The position numbers and the translations under genes are program-made. Source: Sporomusaceae bacterium (lineage in GTDB: Bacteria > Bacillota_C > Negativicutes > Sporomusales_B > UBA7701). Taken from it: 20,451 bases of DNA. The stretch is from assembly GCA_022839045.1 (NCBI GenBank), contig JALHDI010000045.1, positions 1 to 20,451 of the forward strand. The letters are read 5' to 3'. How positions within the stretch are numbered: position 1 is the stretch's first letter; each line of letters begins with the position of its first letter. Positions 14,684 through 20,451 of the stretch are shown piece by piece. The notes below the pieces were generated by a model that did no database searches, was not told the origin of the DNA, and saw only the letters and a program-made list of their open reading frames with translations.

Positions 14684-14989
14684 TCATGCCATGTTGTCCT
14701 TGCATTTTTGCCAGAGCCAGTAATAGCGGTTGAGCACTTGTTCGAGCTGGGTTTCGAGGCTGCGGACCTCGGGGTCGAGCCGGCCCTTGTTTCTGAGGGC
14801 GGCGATGTCGCGCCTGATATTTTCGGCCTTGGCCCGCACTTCCGCAAGCTCGGCGAGGCCGGGGTGGGTGCCGGCGGCGACGCCGCTGGTGAGCAGGTTT
14901 TCGCAGGGGTCGTTTTTTTCTCCGGCCAGGCGATCGAGCGTCTTGGCCAGTTCATTGATGCGGGTGCGGATTTGGTCGAGTTCGGACAT
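14684..14989 (-). CDS. Small helical protein with a Spo0E-like C-terminal segment
   Basis: This 101-residue protein is mostly helical. Residues 57-92 follow the pattern of Spo0E-family proteins, which remove phosphate from the sporulation regulator Spo0A. They contain an IE-LR-like helix, a DPEV turn (72-75) and a second helix ending VLNRYYWL. The family's catalytic signature, SQELD, is here replaced by roughly ETQLE (79-83), so phosphatase activity is doubtful. The N-terminal helix (MSELDQIRTRINELAKTLDRL is its start region, 1-20) resembles the first helix of the same hairpin. The ATG at 14989 has GGGAGG about eight bases upstream. It is the last gene of the lrp-lysE operon, 60 bases after the LysE stop, and a strong terminator follows. 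It could be an unrelated coiled-coil protein; the Spo0E link is my pattern reading. Confidence 0.7.
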   Translation of the reverse strand: MSELDQIRTRINELAKTLDRLAGEKNDPCENLLTSGVAAGTHPGLAELAEVRAKAENIRRDIAALRNKGRLDPEVRSLETQLEQVLNRYYWLWQKCKDNMA

Positions 14990-15049
14990 GCTGTGGCCTC
15001 CCTTTTCGGCTGATGGGTTAGTATGCCCGGCAGGCCGGCGGATAATGTC

Positions 15050-15661
15050 TCAGACGAGACTGAGCAGGCAGGCGAGGCCGAAGGCGATTATGACGGCGCC
15101 GGAGAGCCTGTTTACCCATACCAGCCGGGAGGGGCCGATTTCGGCGTGGAGGAATCCGGTGGTGCCGCTCAGGATGAGCCACCACAACAAAGAGCCGGCA
15201 AAGACGCCGAGGACGACGAGGGCGGCGCTGCGGCCGTCCTGTTCGCCGCCGACGCCGACGCCGGCGAACACGGCGGCGAAGGAGAGGATGGTGAGGGGGT
15301 TGGCGAGGGTGAGAACGAAAGCCGAGGCGTAGTCGCCCAGCAGGCTGCCGCTGAGGCTGGCGGACGCCTGGGGAGAGGGCGGGGCGCGAAAGGCGGCCCA
15401 GCCTAGGTAGCAGAGGAAGAGGCCGCCGCCGAGGCGGAGCAAGGCCTGGTGATCGAGGAGGAAAGCGGCGGCGGCGGTGAGGCCGAGGGCGGCGACGAGG
15501 CCGTAGAGGGCGTCGGCGGTGGCGGTGCCGAGGCCGGTGACAAAGCCACGGAGGGCGCCGCCGGCGAGGGTGCGGCGGATGCAGAGCACGCCGATGGGAC
15601 CGACGGGGGCGGCGATGGAGAAGCCGAGTACAAGGCCTTTTAAGAAGAGCTCGCTGTTCAT
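15050..15661 (-). CDS. LysE/RhtB family amino acid exporter
   Basis: This 203-residue membrane protein has about six hydrophobic segments and the family's N-terminal signature, GFSIAAPVGPIGVLCIRRTL (residues 13-32). LysE/RhtB proteins export amino acids such as lysine, threonine, homoserine or leucine to relieve overload. The typical LANPLTILSF motif in the fourth helical region (118-127) is present. The start is the ATG at 15661, nine bases after the stop of the Lrp gene. The ribosome site is weak (AGGCGG), so translational coupling to the regulator gene is likely. An Lrp/AsnC regulator together with a LysE exporter is a common pairing in which the regulator senses the exported amino acid. 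Which amino acid is not visible. Confidence 0.9.
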   Translation of the reverse strand: MNSELFLKGLVLGFSIAAPVGPIGVLCIRRTLAGGALRGFVTGLGTATADALYGLVAALGLTAAAAFLLDHQALLRLGGGLFLCYLGWAAFRAPPSPQASASLSGSLLGDYASAFVLTLANPLTILSFAAVFAGVGVGGEQDGRSAALVVLGVFAGSLLWWLILSGTTGFLHAEIGPSRLVWVNRLSGAVIIAFGLACLLSLV

Positions 15662-15670
15662 GGCGGCCGC

Positions 15671-16147
15671 CTAGCCGCGCCCGAAGGGCAGGACAGGGGT
15701 TTCTTTGACGGTGGAAAGAACTACGGTGGTGCGGGTCCTGACGAGACCGGGCAAGGCTTTGAGTTCTTCGCTTACGAGGCGTTCGAGGTGCCGGGGCCCG
15801 GCGCAGCGGATTTTGAGGATGTAGTCGTCGTCGCCGGCGGCGTGGTGGCATTCGAGGATTTCCGGCAGGGCCGCGATTTTGGCGAGGAAGGGGGCGCGGT
15901 GTTCGGGCCTTTCCAGGGTGACGGCGACGAAGGCGGCAAAGCCGCAGCCTACGGCCTCGGGGTCGACGAGGGCGGCGTAGCCTCTGATGACGCCGCGATC
16001 TTCGAGTTTGCGGACACGGTCGGCGGCTGCGGGAGCGGACAGCCCGAGGAGGGTGCCGAGTTCGGCCCAGGTGGCGCGAGCGTTGGCCATCAGGGCGGTG
16101 ATTATTTTGGAATCGTTTGTGTCAAGCGTAATTATCACTCGTTTCAT
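15671..16147 (-). CDS. Lrp/AsnC family transcriptional regulator
   Basis: This 158-residue regulator has the standard two-domain layout. An N-terminal helix-turn-helix (about 8-57) begins LDTNDSKIITALMANAR. A C-terminal RAM ligand-binding domain (about 65-150) contains the hallmark GDDDYILKI (105-113). Such proteins respond to an amino acid and control transport or metabolism; here the neighbour is a LysE exporter in the same operon. I start it at the ATG at 16147. A promoter with a perfect TATAAT ends only 13 bases upstream, so the mRNA would carry almost no leader. No ribosome site is visible. An upstream in-frame ATG at 16228 lies before the promoter and is rejected. The stop is 9 bases from the LysE start. 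Confidence 0.9.
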   Translation of the reverse strand: MKRVIITLDTNDSKIITALMANARATWAELGTLLGLSAPAAADRVRKLEDRGVIRGYAALVDPEAVGCGFAAFVAVTLERPEHRAPFLAKIAALPEILECHHAAGDDDYILKIRCAGPRHLERLVSEELKALPGLVRTRTTVVLSTVKETPVLPFGRG

Positions 16148-16160
16148 AAGTTTTATGCTA

Positions 16161-16189
16161 ATTATACATTGTAAAAATAATAAAGACAA
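16161..16189 (-). promoter_or_regulatory. Promoter of the Lrp - LysE operon
   Basis: TTGTCT (16184-16189), a 17-base spacer and a perfect TATAAT (16161-16166) lie on the minus strand. The predicted RNA start is near 16154, about 7 bases before the ATG at 16147. The transcript is therefore leaderless or nearly so. Confidence 0.8.
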
Positions 16190-16222
16190 GGGGGAGTGCG
16201 AGTTTTTTCCGTTGATGCCAAG

Positions 16223-16254
16223 AGGCACCGCCCCCTGATGGTGGGGCGGCGCCT
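16223..16254 (-). terminator. GC-rich hairpin after the chemoreceptor gene
   Basis: Arms 16223-16234 and 16243-16254 pair over 12 positions in minus-strand RNA, with one G-U pair and an eight-base loop. The hairpin starts 26 bases after the chemoreceptor stop. No clear U-tract follows, so it may end mRNA decay or act as a weak terminator. It directly precedes the Lrp promoter. Confidence 0.5.
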
Positions 16255-16280
16255 CCGGCAGTTGAAACTTTTATGAATTA

Positions 16281-17993
16281 TCAGGTTCTAAATTGTTGAA
16301 TAGCGTTTTGCAACTCTTCGGCCAGTTTTGCCAGGTTTTGGCTTGATGAGGCTATTTCTTCCATTGACGCCGATTGTTCTTCGGTAGCCGCGGAGATGGT
16401 CTGAGTCTGTGCGGCGGTGTCCTTTGTCACTTTATCGATATCTTGGACGGTCGATACAATCTCTTGGCTCTTTTTCGCCATTTCTTGGATGGCCAAAGCT
16501 ATCTCTTTCACTTTGGAGGACATCTGATTGATGGAGTCGGCGATTTCTTCGAAGGCTCGGCCGGCGCTGTTTACGACTTCGGTGCCGATCTTAACTTCCT
16601 GGGTGCCTTCCTTCATGGAACTGACCGCTTTGTCGGTATCCTGCTGCGTTTCTTGGATTAGGGCGGCGATTTGTTTGGCGGCAGCTTCGGATTGTTCGGC
16701 TAATTTTCTTACTTCTTCGGCAACCACGGCAAAGCCTCTGCCCGCTTCTCCGGCTCTTGCCGCTTCAATCGCCGCGTTGAGCGCGAGCAGATTGGTCTGC
16801 CCCGCTATACCGGAGATGGTTTCGACAATTTGGCCTATATCTTTAGAACGCTCGCCCAGTTTCTCGACTACTTCGGCTGAGCCGGTAACCGTTTTTTCGA
16901 TATTGGCAATCTGGCTGACCGCCTTATTGACCGCCGCCAGTCCTTGGGCCGCGACAGCGGTTGTTTTGTCCGCGGCGTCGGTAACCCCGCCCGTGCTTGC
17001 CGCTATCTGTTCGATATTGGCTGACATGGTCTCAATGACCATGGTGGCATTGCTTACGGAGCGCACTTGGTTTTCGGCGCCGCCCGCGATACCGGCAGCA
17101 GCGCCGGCAACCTGATTGGCCGCCTGGGCCGATTGTTCGGCGGTTGCCGTCAATTCTTCCGCGGAAGCGGCGACGTGGCTGCTCGTATCGCTTATTTTCG
17201 TGATTAGTTGCCGCAGTTGGCCGCGCATTTTTATAATGGCGTCGGCCAACTGGCCGATTTCGTCCTGCGACGATACGGAACGCGCTTTTTCCTGCAGATC
17301 GCCGTCGGCGATGTCATTTACCGCGGCAAGCATTTTGTTCAAAGGGGTGGAAATCGATCTGGCAAGCAACAGCCCTAAAGCGACGGAAAGAACGAAGGCC
17401 AGAATCGTTGCACCGAGAATCGTTTTATTTGTGACCGAGGCCATTGCCGTACCCTGTTCGTGCAGTTCTTTGCCGCTGGTCGAATTGTATTTGGACAGTT
17501 CCGCCCGGATGGTCAACGATTTGGCGAATACCGGCTTGCTCGCCTCGAACAGGTCGAAGGCTTCTTTCTGGTTCCCGGCCAGGGCGAGTTTGATGATTTC
17601 GGAACGGGCCTGGCGATAGGCAGGTAGTTCTTTTTGCAGTTCGGCGAATTTTTGCTTTTGGAAAGGGGACAATTCTTTTGCCTGATATTGCTCCTGCAGT
17701 TTATTGATGTTCTTGGTGTTTTCGTCGATGGCCTGGATAATGGCCTGCTTTTGAGTCGGGTCGGCGAGCTGGATGAGTTCAAGGAGCTTGGATTCGGTGT
17801 CCTTGCTGATGAGGCGGACTTCGGCCATTAGCTCTATCGGCTGCAGACGGTTATCGTACATGGAGGCGGAAATTTGTGAAAGTTTTTGCGCCGAGTAGAA
17901 TCCCACGCCGCCGACAATCAAAATCAGGATAAGCAAGACGGCAAGGACGCAAAGAATTTTTGCTGCGACTTTCCGGTTTTGTAAGATCTGCAT
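16281..17993 (-). CDS. Methyl-accepting chemotaxis protein
   Basis: This 570-residue transmembrane chemoreceptor starts with a membrane segment (about 11-32). A periplasmic four-helix-bundle sensor (about 33-188) follows, then a second membrane segment (about 191-211), a HAMP domain (about 212-265) and a long cytoplasmic coiled-coil signalling domain. The CheA/CheW-contact hairpin is unmistakable: [20 protein letters not shown] (395-414), followed by [21 protein letters not shown]. The tail ends IQQFRT with no CheR-docking pentapeptide. The start is the ATG at 17993, with GGGAGGG seven bases upstream. A longer in-frame version from 18107 would overlap the leader structures and is rejected. 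The leader carries a GEMM-like aptamer and a terminator whose stem overlaps it, so expression probably depends on a small-molecule signal, most likely c-di-GMP. Confidence 0.95.
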   Translation of the reverse strand: MQILQNRKVAAKILCVLAVLLILILIVGGVGFYSAQKLSQISASMYDNRLQPIELMAEVRLISKDTESKLLELIQLADPTQKQAIIQAIDENTKNINKLQEQYQAKELSPFQKQKFAELQKELPAYRQARSEIIKLALAGNQKEAFDLFEASKPVFAKSLTIRAELSKYNSTSGKELHEQGTAMASVTNKTILGATILAFVLSVALGLLLARSISTPLNKMLAAVNDIADGDLQEKARSVSSQDEIGQLADAIIKMRGQLRQLITKISDTSSHVAASAEELTATAEQSAQAANQVAGAAAGIAGGAENQVRSVSNATMVIETMSANIEQIAASTGGVTDAADKTTAVAAQGLAAVNKAVSQIANIEKTVTGSAEVVEKLGERSKDIGQIVETISGIAGQTNLLALNAAIEAARAGEAGRGFAVVAEEVRKLAEQSEAAAKQIAALIQETQQDTDKAVSSMKEGTQEVKIGTEVVNSAGRAFEEIADSINQMSSKVKEIALAIQEMAKKSQEIVSTVQDIDKVTKDTAAQTQTISAATEEQSASMEEIASSSQNLAKLAEELQNAIQQFRT

Positions 17994-18021
17994 CAGGACT
18001 CCCTCCCAAATAGAATTATGT

Positions 18022-18072
18022 AAAAATAAAAACTGCCAAGTTGCTGCAAAAATTACTGATGCAACCTGCCAG
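18022..18072 (-). terminator. Leader terminator overlapping the GEMM-like aptamer
   Basis: On the minus strand CTGGCAGGTTGC (18061-18072) pairs with GCAACTTGGCAG (18033-18044) at 11 of 12 positions (one G-U). A U-rich tract (complement of 18022-18032) follows. The 5' arm is the same sequence that closes the upstream aptamer. This is the classic arrangement of a transcription-control riboswitch in which the folded aptamer prevents termination. Confidence 0.75.
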
Positions 18073-18135
18073 TCATAGGCCCCAAGCACCTTAGACCCTA
18101 GCTTCACGTTGTTTTCTTGTCGGGATGTGCTTATT
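18061..18135 (-). promoter_or_regulatory. Putative c-di-GMP-I (GEMM)-like riboswitch, divergent
   Basis: The 3' half matches the c-di-GMP-I aptamer pattern. It contains a GAAGCTAGGGTCTAAGG segment, a CCTATGAC segment forming the partner strand, and the closing GGCAGGTTGC. The helix GCTAG/CTGGC and the tetraloop-receptor-like TCTAAGG...CCTATGA are intact. The 5' half is unusual. ACGCAAAGC reads ACGTGAAGC, and the GAAA loop motif survives but its flanks do not pair. The first closing strand is GCAC rather than GCAA. AAGCAC (18127-18132) could instead pair with GTGCTT (18084-18089). It lies just after a promoter, before an overlapping terminator and a chemoreceptor gene, a typical place for this class. 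It may be a divergent, altered or decaying aptamer. Confidence 0.55.
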
Positions 18136-18143
18136 GAGTTTGT

Positions 18144-18172
18144 ATTATATCTTTTTCAATAATTTCTTTCGA
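18144..18172 (-). promoter_or_regulatory. Promoter of the chemoreceptor gene
   Basis: A perfect TATAAT (18144-18149) lies 17 bases from TCGAAA (18167-18172), which matches four of six -35 positions. The RNA would start near 18137, immediately before the GEMM-like element. Confidence 0.7.
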
Positions 18173-18249
18173 TAATAATCTAAAAAACCCCTTTCCTTCG
18201 ACTTGTTTTGTAAATAAATATAAATGGAGAATATGCGCTATTTGGGGTT

Positions 18250-19068
18250 TTATCGACAGCCGTCTTTCGCTTCGCGGGTAGTGCGTATCAGGTGATCCAC
18301 CAGGTCGGCGAGGTGGACACATCCCTGGGGGCCGCCGAGGAGGCGGGCGGCGGGGAAGGGAGCGTCGAGGGGCATGCCGGACAGGGAGGCCAAAGCGCCG
18401 GTCGATTCGGCGCAGATATCGTCGGGGGCGCGCAGAAAGGCTCCCTGGGCGGCGGAGACGACCCCGCCGCGGACATTGAGGCGGGCGCCGAGTTCGTGGA
18501 AAGAGTCGGTGAAGCTGCCGGCAACGTCGAGGGAACCGTCGGCGACGGCGGCGACGGCGGCTGTTTTGACGCGGGTGAAGAGAAGGTCGCTCCAAGCGCG
18601 GTCGGTGACGTGTTCGTACCAGCTACGACCGCGGTAGGTGCGGTCGCTGTACCGCCGGCAGGAGCCGGTGTAGTTTTCTTTCCAGGATTTTTCGTATGTT
18701 TCGGCGTCGGGGAAGCCGCGTTCGCGGAAGAGGTAGGTTTCGGACTGGACGATGCCTTTTACGCATTCGGCCAGCAGGCGGTAGGGTAGGTCGCCTTCGT
18801 CCTTGGCGGCGGCTCGGAGGGCGGGGCCGGAGCCGAGACCGGCCACGACGCCTTTGAGGGCGGGGACGGCGCGGCCGCCGTTGTAGGCCGAGCCGGGCGA
18901 ACGGCAGATGTTCCAGTTGGCGTCGGCGATGGCGAGGGTGGCGGTCGCGGCGCTTATCGAGGCGGCGGCTTCCCAGCCGGTGGCGAGCAATGTGCTGCGG
19001 GCGACGAGTTGGCCGGGTCCGCTCCTGGTGACGACGGTGAAAAGGTTGCTGTGGTATAGCAGGGCCAT
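18250..19068 (-). CDS. DUF2889 family protein
   Basis: This 272-residue protein has no signal peptide or membrane segment. Its C-terminal part fits DUF2889, a family of unknown function. It has an acidic beta segment (DVAGSFTDSFHELG, 181-194), the RAPDDICAEST segment (213-223) and the closing LLGGPQGCVHLADLVDHL (243-260), with the conserved GC-H motif. The N-terminal half, rich in Ala with a GWEAAASISAATATLAIADA stretch, resembles the same family's usual N-terminal part but is less clear. I choose the ATG at 19068, because GGAGGT (complement of 19074-19079) sits just upstream. A longer frame from 19125 would start before the promoter. It is a single-gene unit. A weak AAAACCCC/GGGGTTTT pairing across about 50 bases lies beyond the stop; no clear terminator is seen. 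Confidence 0.8.
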   Translation of the reverse strand: MALLYHSNLFTVVTRSGPGQLVARSTLLATGWEAAASISAATATLAIADANWNICRSPGSAYNGGRAVPALKGVVAGLGSGPALRAAAKDEGDLPYRLLAECVKGIVQSETYLFRERGFPDAETYEKSWKENYTGSCRRYSDRTYRGRSWYEHVTDRAWSDLLFTRVKTAAVAAVADGSLDVAGSFTDSFHELGARLNVRGGVVSAAQGAFLRAPDDICAESTGALASLSGMPLDAPFPAARLLGGPQGCVHLADLVDHLIRTTREAKDGCR

Positions 19069-19096
19069 CGGACACCTCCGGGCGTTATTTAGCAAT

Positions 19097-19125
19097 ATTA
19101 TACTGCGGGCCAGGGGAGCGGGCAA
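19097..19125 (-). promoter_or_regulatory. Promoter of the DUF2889 gene
   Basis: TTGCCC (19120-19125), a 17-base spacer and a perfect TATAAT (19097-19102) lie on the minus strand. The RNA start is near 19090, about 20 bases before the coding start. Confidence 0.75.
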
Positions 19126-19129
19126 GCAG

Positions 19130-19160
19130 GAAAGAATAATGCCCGGCCGTGCGACCGGGC
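19130..19160 (-). terminator. Terminator of the phosphoribosyltransferase operon
   Basis: GCCCGG (19141-19146) pairs with CCGGGC (19155-19160) around an eight-base loop. On the minus strand AUUAUUCUUU follows. It lies 14 bases past the stop of the phosphoribosyltransferase gene. Confidence 0.6.
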
Positions 19161-19174
19161 TTTGAGGACTGGCT

Positions 19175-19819
19175 TTACGGGCGGCTCCCCTTATTTACAT
19201 CGTGCAGGATATCCAGTACTTCCTGGTCACTGTTCTGGGGGAATTCGCGGTAGTGCTGGCCGACGGCCATGAAGGCGGCCGGCTGGAGGGGGCAGATGAT
19301 TGCGTCGATAGCGCCGGCGATTTCGGCGACGGTTTCGGGCGGCGCCACCGGGACGGCGACGACGATTCTCGCCGGGGCGAGGGTTTTGAGCCAGACGATG
19401 GCGGCGCGGATGGTGTAGCCGGTGGCGATGCCGTCGTCGACGATTACGGCGGTCCGCCCGGCGACATCGGGAGTGGCGGCGCTGCCGGTGTAGGCGATCA
19501 TGCGCCGCTCGATTTCGGCGAATTCGCGGGCGACGGCCCGGTCGAGGTATTCTTGGGGGACGGCGTAGGCGCGGATGAGTTCTTCGTCGAGGACGGCGGT
19601 GCCGTCGGCCATGACGGCGCCGATGGCGACTTCGGGATTGGCGGGGTGGCCGATTTTGCGGGTGACGAGGATGTTGATGCGTACGCCGAGGCGTTCGGCA
19701 ACCGGGGCGGCAACGACGACGCCGCCCCGGGGCACGGCGAAGAGGCTGATGTTTTCGTACCGGCGGGCGGCCAGTTCGGCGGCGAGGGTTTCGCCGGCGT
19801 GGCGGCGGTCTTGGTACAT
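19175..19819 (-). CDS. Phosphoribosyltransferase family protein (COG1926-like)
   Basis: This 214-residue protein has a type I phosphoribosyltransferase fold. The PRPP-binding loop is clear: VIVDDGIATGYT (residues 126-137), with the two acidic residues and the glycine turn. The N-terminal FAVPRGGVVVAAPVA (27-41) and the conserved RKIGHPANPEVAIGAV (54-69) are typical of the COG1926 group of predicted phosphoribosyltransferases. The physiological substrate of that group is not settled. It is probably cytoplasmic. I start it at the ATG at 19819, preceded by AGGTGAGG; an earlier in-frame start would overlap the upstream gene. It begins four bases after the stop of the small membrane-anchored protein, so the two are almost certainly translated together. 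Confidence 0.88.
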   Translation of the reverse strand: MYQDRRHAGETLAAELAARRYENISLFAVPRGGVVVAAPVAERLGVRINILVTRKIGHPANPEVAIGAVMADGTAVLDEELIRAYAVPQEYLDRAVAREFAEIERRMIAYTGSAATPDVAGRTAVIVDDGIATGYTIRAAIVWLKTLAPARIVVAVPVAPPETVAEIAGAIDAIICPLQPAAFMAVGQHYREFPQNSDQEVLDILHDVNKGSRP

Positions 19820-19823
19820 TTCC

Positions 19824-20261
19824 TCACCTTCTCTTATAGTCTCTGCTGCCGATGGCGGCAAATTCGGCCCGCGCCCTGGCGAGAGCCTCGCGGGCGCGAC
19901 GGGACGCGGCGGCGTCCTGCGGCCGGATGATGGCGTCGGCCGAGGCGCGGCACCATTCTTCGGCGCAGGCGAAGGCGTAGACGAAGTCGTAGGCCAGGTC
20001 GCCTTTGAGATGAACGGCGGCCTGTTTGCGGCGGCCCAGTTCGTCGGCGGCGTCGAGGTAGTAGCCGCCTGCCGCCGGGGTGCCGGCGAGTTTGTCGGCC
20101 TCTAGCGACATTTGTTCCAGGCGGACGAGCATTTCTCCTGCGTATTCGCGGGCGAAGGCTTTGTCGTCGTCGTTCAGGACGCCCAGGTAGGGGCGGGAGA
20201 TGTAGCTTGCTGCCGTCAGCACGAGGATGAAGAGCAGCCAGCCGATGATTGTCGCTCTCAT
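19824..20261 (-). CDS. Small membrane-anchored protein, unknown function
   Basis: This 145-residue protein has one N-terminal membrane segment (about residues 4-22, IIGWLLFILVLTAASYI). A mainly helical, Ala/Arg/Glu-rich domain follows, probably outside the cell, with two cysteines (about 100 and 105). I do not recognise a family. The ATG at 20261 gives a sensible signal-anchor start, but no ribosome site is visible. A TTG start 11 codons earlier (20294) is possible and also lacks one. It is the first gene of a two-gene unit with the phosphoribosyltransferase, only four bases apart. No clear promoter is visible in the 57 bases between it and the tRNA terminator, so partial read-through from the tRNA unit is possible. 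Confidence 0.7.
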   Translation of the reverse strand: MRATIIGWLLFILVLTAASYISRPYLGVLNDDDKAFAREYAGEMLVRLEQMSLEADKLAGTPAAGGYYLDAADELGRRKQAAVHLKGDLAYDFVYAFACAEEWCRASADAIIRPQDAAASRRAREALARARAEFAAIGSRDYKRR

Positions 20262-20312
20262 ATCGGTTAGGTTTTGCCGCTGCTCCGCGGGCAATGCGTG
20301 GGAAATACCGGA

Positions 20313-20351
20313 AATAGAAAGACAGCCTGCGCAAATGCGCAGGCTGTCTTT
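20313..20351 (-). terminator. Terminator of the tRNA cluster
   Basis: A perfect inverted repeat (AAAGACAGCCTGCGC arms, 20318-20351) with a short AAAT loop follows the tRNA-Phe CCA end by one base. A U-rich stretch follows on the minus strand. Confidence 0.9.
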
Positions 20352-20352
20352 G

Positions 20353-20428
<76 letters not shown>

Positions 20429-20434
20429 ATGATA

Positions 20435-20451
20435 TGGCGACCCCGAACGGA
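20435..20451 (-). tRNA. 3' end of another tRNA, probably Asp (partial)
   Basis: Six bases upstream of tRNA-Phe the minus strand ends in CGGGGTC-G-CCA, preceded by a T-stem-like CCGTT. Discriminator G and this acceptor half fit tRNA-Asp of Bacillota, but the anticodon lies outside the window. Confidence 0.55.

Noticed and set aside
16148..16228. 27-residue N-terminal extension of the Lrp/AsnC regulator
   Set aside because: Its ATG lies upstream of the -35 box of the promoter that drives the gene, and the family normally begins just before the LDxxD segment.
17994..18107. 38-residue N-terminal extension of the chemoreceptor
   Set aside because: It would be translated through the leader terminator and part of the aptamer, it has no ribosome site, and the ATG at 17993 has a strong one before a normal receptor N-terminus.

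Overview
The window looks like ordinary chromosomal backbone of a GC-rich, low-oxygen Bacillota-type bacterium. The clues are strong AGGAGG-type ribosome binding sites, several good TTGACA/TATAAT promoters, intrinsic terminators with U-tracts, riboswitch-controlled genes, tRNA genes with encoded CCA, a PPi-type phosphofructokinase and a Spo0E-like small protein. A sporulating Negativicutes or clostridial relative is my inference; no marker gene settles it. Every gene I can support lies on the minus strand. The long plus-strand open frames are antisense shadows of GC-rich genes. I see no insertion sequence, prophage gene or CRISPR array.

Layout, low to high coordinate (transcription runs right to left). 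1-393: N-terminus of a PPi-type phosphofructokinase. 683-2333: an orphan branched-chain-amino-acid-type ABC substrate-binding lipoprotein, read from a near-consensus promoter through a glycine riboswitch and a terminator. 2432-5706: a four-gene operon (DUF2442-like protein, internally duplicated membrane protein, acetoacetate-decarboxylase-like enzyme, short-chain dehydrogenase) behind three stacked inverted repeats, one of which encloses the promoter -10 box. 5840-8326: a MalT/LAL-type LuxR regulator. 8834-9004: tRNA-Gly(CCC) with its own promoter and terminator. 9047-9955: an EamA/DMT transporter. 10188-14510: a 1440-residue Cache-PAS-GAF-GAF-PAS-PAS-GGDEF-HD-GYP protein. 14684-16189: an Lrp/AsnC regulator - LysE exporter - Spo0E-like operon. 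16281-18172: a methyl-accepting chemotaxis protein whose leader looks like a divergent c-di-GMP-I (GEMM) riboswitch with an overlapping terminator. 18250-19125: a DUF2889 protein. 19175-20261: a small membrane-anchored protein coupled to a phosphoribosyltransferase. 20353-20451: tRNA-Phe(GAA) and the end of another tRNA, probably Asp.

Two regulatory themes stand out. One is RNA control of sensing and uptake: a glycine aptamer ahead of a binding protein, and a GEMM-like aptamer ahead of a chemoreceptor. The other is c-di-GMP, made and/or degraded by the large GGDEF/HD-GYP protein and possibly read by the chemoreceptor leader about 3.6 kb away. Most of the remaining genes are single-gene or short transcription units.
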